Position numbers and translations under genes: made by a program. A stretch of DNA of 6,946 nucleotides, from assembly GCA_019746155.1 (NCBI GenBank), contig JAIESJ010000021.1, forward strand, positions 1-6,946, read 5' to 3'. Source of the DNA: Burkholderiales bacterium (GTDB lineage Bacteria > Pseudomonadota > Gammaproteobacteria > Burkholderiales > SG8-41). Under the pieces are notes generated by a model. It was not told where the DNA came from and searched no databases. It was given only the letters and a program-made list of their open reading frames with translations. This document shows, one piece after another, positions 5,541 through 6,946 of the stretch (position 1 is its first letter; each line of letters starts with the position of its first letter).

Positions 5541-6113
5541 CTAGGTTCGCGCGTCCTTGAGCCAGCGCGCCACGGCTCGCGCATTCGCGTCGGGCGGAAA
5601 CACCGGGTAGAACACCCGCTCGATCGCGCCATCGCGCACAATCAGCGTCAGGCGCTTGATCAGTGTCATGCCGTCGACTTCGAACATCGGTAGTCTGAGG
5701 GTCTTGGCGAATTCCAGCGTTTCGTCGGAGAGCAGTTCGAACGGCAGGCGCAGCCGCTCGACCGCTTCGCGCTGGTAATCGCTGTCCTGCGTGGAAAGGC
5801 CGAATACCTCCGCCGCACCCAGTTGCCTCAGTTCCTGGTAGTGGTCGCGGAAGGCGCAGGATTGCGGCGTGCAGCCGCGCGCGCCGGGAATCGCGTTCCA
5901 TCCCGTCGGCAGTTCCCGGTCGGGGCGGCCGGTGCGCGGATAGCAATAGACAACGCCGCGGCCCGTCAGCCTGGAGAGATCGACGCTGCGCCCGGCCGTG
6001 GACGCGAGCAAGAGCGGCGGCAATCGCAGGCCGGCCAGATGCGCGCATGCGCCGTCATCGGCCGGCGCCGGCAGATCGTGCGGCAATTCGTAAACATTGT
6101 CCGAGCGCGGCAT
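5541..6113 (-). CDS. Peroxiredoxin, BCP/PrxQ-like, with a lengthened active-site loop
   Basis: This 190-residue thioredoxin-fold protein of the AhpC/TSA-Redoxin class probably reduces peroxides using two cysteines. GCTPQSCAFRDHY (80-92) matches the BCP/PrxQ motif with peroxidatic C81 and resolving C86 five residues later. GLSTQDSDYQREAVERL (105-121), LPFELLSD (123-130) and LTLIVRDGAIERVFYPV (155-171) follow the BCP fold order; R154 is a candidate active-site arginine. In classical BCP the motif YPxxxTPGCT is continuous. Here YPRTG (58-62) is separated from GCT by an insert containing ELPTGWNAIPGAR, and the usual Thr three residues before the peroxidatic Cys is Ala78. The start at 6113 is supported by AAAGGA (complement of 6119-6124) five bases upstream. 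It is convergent with leuD, with 7 bases between stop codons and no room for a terminator. It lies downstream of dapE on the same strand but across a 174-base repeat-bearing gap. Confidence 0.9.
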   Translation of the reverse strand: MPRSDNVYELPHDLPAPADDGACAHLAGLRLPPLLLASTAGRSVDLSRLTGRGVVYCYPRTGRPDRELPTGWNAIPGARGCTPQSCAFRDHYQELRQLGAAEVFGLSTQDSDYQREAVERLRLPFELLSDETLEFAKTLRLPMFEVDGMTLIKRLTLIVRDGAIERVFYPVFPPDANARAVARWLKDART

Positions 6114-6118
6114 TGCAG

Positions 6119-6124
6119 TCCTTT
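6119..6124 (-). promoter_or_regulatory. Ribosome binding site of the peroxiredoxin gene
   Basis: On the bottom strand AAAGGA precedes the ATG at 6113 by five bases. This is the clearest Shine-Dalgarno site on that strand in the window and fixes the start. Confidence 0.75.
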
Positions 6125-6133
6125 CTTTTTTTA

Positions 6134-6172
6134 CTCCACCCCCACCCCCCCCCTCTCCCTGAGGGGGAAGGG
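6134..6172. repeat. C-rich tract with imperfect hairpin
   Basis: The top strand reads CTCCACCCCCA followed by nine C at 6145-6153, then TCTCCCTGAGGGGGAAGGG. CCCTCTCCCT (6151-6160) and GGGGGAAGGG (6163-6172) form an imperfect hairpin. C-rich inverted sequences of this style occur as scattered intergenic repeats in many proteobacteria. It lies in the 5' leader of the peroxiredoxin gene, just upstream of a T-run (6126-6132) that reads as A on the coding strand. Confidence 0.5.
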
Positions 6173-6184
6173 ATTAAGCGCAGG

Positions 6185-6278
6185 CGTTCGCCTTGAGCGT
6201 AGCGTCCGTTCGAAAGGCCTTTCAACTTCGCCGCTTGCGCGGCTACGCTCAAGGCGAACGGACGCAAAGTCGAAAGGC
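6185..6278. repeat. Compound inverted-repeat element between dapE and the peroxiredoxin gene
   Basis: CGTTCGCCTTGAGCGTAGC (6185-6203) and GCTACGCTCAAGGCGAACG (6242-6260) are perfect 19-bp reverse complements enclosing 38 bases. A second perfect pair, GCGTCCGTTCG (6202-6212) and CGAACGGACGC (6255-6265), shares 6255-6260 with the first, so only one stem can form fully at a time. The interior holds the 12-bp palindrome GAAAGGCCTTTC (6212-6223) and a 5-bp stem GCCGC/GCGGC (6230-6234, 6239-6243). TCGAAAGGC occurs as a direct repeat at 6210-6218 and 6270-6278. The element begins 10 bases after the dapE stop on the bottom strand. No T-run follows the stem in either direction, so a factor-independent terminator is not evident. 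It resembles dispersed GTTCGCCCTGAGC-type intergenic repeats, from memory. Confidence 0.8.
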
Positions 6279-6287
6279 AGGCCGTTG

Positions 6288-6946
6288 CTATCTCATCAAT
6301 AAATTCAATAAGATATGTTTATAGATTGAAGACAGGGGCCGGATCTCCTCAACCCGGATGCACTCGTTGATCTTGTGGATGGTGGCGTTGGTCGGCCCGA
6401 ACTCGACCACCTGCGGGCAGATGTCGGCGATGAAGCGGCCGTCGGAAGTGCCGCCGGTCGTCGAGAGTTCGGTATCGGCGCCGGTGACGGTCTTGATCGC
6501 GCGCGCCACCGCACCGACCAGATCGCCTTGGGGGGTGAGAAACGGCCGCCCGCCGTAAGCCCAGTCGATGTCGTACTCGATGCCGTGCTTGTCGAGAATG
6601 CCGTGCACGCGCGTCTGCAGCGATTCCACCGTGCTCGCCGTCGAAAACCGGAAATTGAAATCGATCCTGGCTTCGCCGGGAATGATGTTGGTGGCCCCGG
6701 TGCCGGCATGGAAATTGGAAATCTGCCAGGTCGTCGGCGGGAAATACTCGTTGCCGCGGTCCCACTCGGTCCGGGCCAGTTCGGCGATCGCCGCGGCAAC
6801 GTCGTGCACCGGGTTGCGCGCCAGGTGCGGATAGGCAACGTGGCCCTGCACGCCTTTCACCGTGAGCGTGCCTGAGAGCGAGCCGCGGCGGCCGTTCTTG
6901 ATCATGTCGCCGAGTTTGTTGACCGAAGTCGGCTCGCCGACGACGC
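6288..6946 (-). CDS. dapE: Succinyl-diaminopimelate desuccinylase (5' end missing)
   Basis: This is the C-terminal part, about 219 residues of a usual 375-380, of the M20-family zinc peptidase DapE. DapE converts N-succinyl-LL-diaminopimelate to LL-diaminopimelate and succinate in cytoplasmic lysine and peptidoglycan precursor synthesis. The visible part opens with VVGEPTSVNKLGD, whose GEP glutamate is a zinc ligand, and continues with KNGRRGSLSG. The dimerisation-domain segment GVQGHVAYPHLARNPVHDVA is nearly identical to the family consensus. Then come GTGATNIIPGEARIDFNFRFS, TTGGTSDGRF and GPTNATIHKINE with the C-terminal metal-binding His. An internal Met at 6905 is not the start, because the frame stays open to the window edge with conserved DapE sequence. 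The N-terminal catalytic His, Asp and Glu-Glu motifs lie outside. The TAG is at 6288-6290. Confidence 0.95.
   Translation of the reverse strand, partial: VVGEPTSVNKLGDMIKNGRRGSLSGTLTVKGVQGHVAYPHLARNPVHDVAAAIAELARTEWDRGNEYFPPTTWQISNFHAGTGATNIIPGEARIDFNFRFSTASTVESLQTRVHGILDKHGIEYDIDWAYGGRPFLTPQGDLVGAVARAIKTVTGADTELSTTGGTSDGRFIADICPQVVEFGPTNATIHKINECIRVEEIRPLSSIYKHILLNLLMR

Noticed and set aside
6174..6287. Factor-independent terminator for dapE
   Set aside because: The 19-bp stem is strong, but no T-run follows it on either strand and the loop is 38 bases, so it does not fit the standard form.
5823..6302. Top-strand open frame of 159 codons over the peroxiredoxin gene and repeat region
   Set aside because: It runs antisense to a clear peroxiredoxin gene and through repeat DNA, with no recognisable protein motif.
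1..6946. CRISPR array, tRNA or rRNA genes, transposase or phage genes
   Set aside because: No regularly spaced repeats, no RNA gene sequence and no integrase or transposase motif was seen on either strand.

Overview
The window is high-GC proteobacterial chromosomal DNA. The solute-binding protein at its left edge belongs to the Bug/TctC family, which is greatly expanded in Burkholderiales. Together with LeuC/LeuD of the proteobacterial two-subunit type and a proteobacterial DapE, it points to a betaproteobacterium, probably environmental or metagenomic. This placement is an inference from protein families. No rRNA, tRNA, CRISPR array, transposase or phage gene was seen.

Layout, left to right. 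Six genes lie on the + strand: the 3' part of a Bug/TctC solute-binding protein (2-775); a metallo-beta-lactamase-fold hydrolase with beta-CASP-like features (792-1868); a histidine phosphatase whose start shares one base with the preceding stop (1868-2431); an isocitrate lyase/PEP mutase superfamily lyase with its own TATAAT box (2499-3395); a LeuC-type aconitase-family large subunit (3454-4863); and a LeuD-type small subunit (4925-5533). Two genes lie on the - strand: a PrxQ/BCP-like peroxiredoxin (5541-6113), convergent with leuD with only 7 bases between the stop codons, and the 3' part of dapE (6288-6946).

How the genes may work together. The lyase and LeuC/LeuD pair would form a hydratase-lyase module: the aconitase-type enzyme adds, removes or shifts water on a branched unsaturated di- or tricarboxylate, and the lyase splits the resulting alkyl-malate type acid into an oxo acid and a shorter acid. 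The same pairing of enzyme families is known in 2,3-dimethylmaleate breakdown during nicotinate fermentation. The window contains no leuA or leuB, and both LeuC and LeuD depart from canonical isopropylmalate isomerase at several normally conserved positions. A catabolic paralogue is therefore a reasonable alternative to leucine biosynthesis, but this is inference. The nearby carboxylate-binding protein fits the idea but could be unrelated.

Non-coding content. The leuC-leuD gap holds a near-perfect 20-bp inverted repeat that looks like a dispersed palindromic element. It carries a 15-codon mini-ORF whose stop overlaps the leuD start as ATGA. The 174-base gap between dapE and the peroxiredoxin gene holds a C-rich tract and a compound inverted-repeat element with a perfect 19-bp stem and a competing 11-bp stem. 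These two elements are the most unusual DNA in the window.
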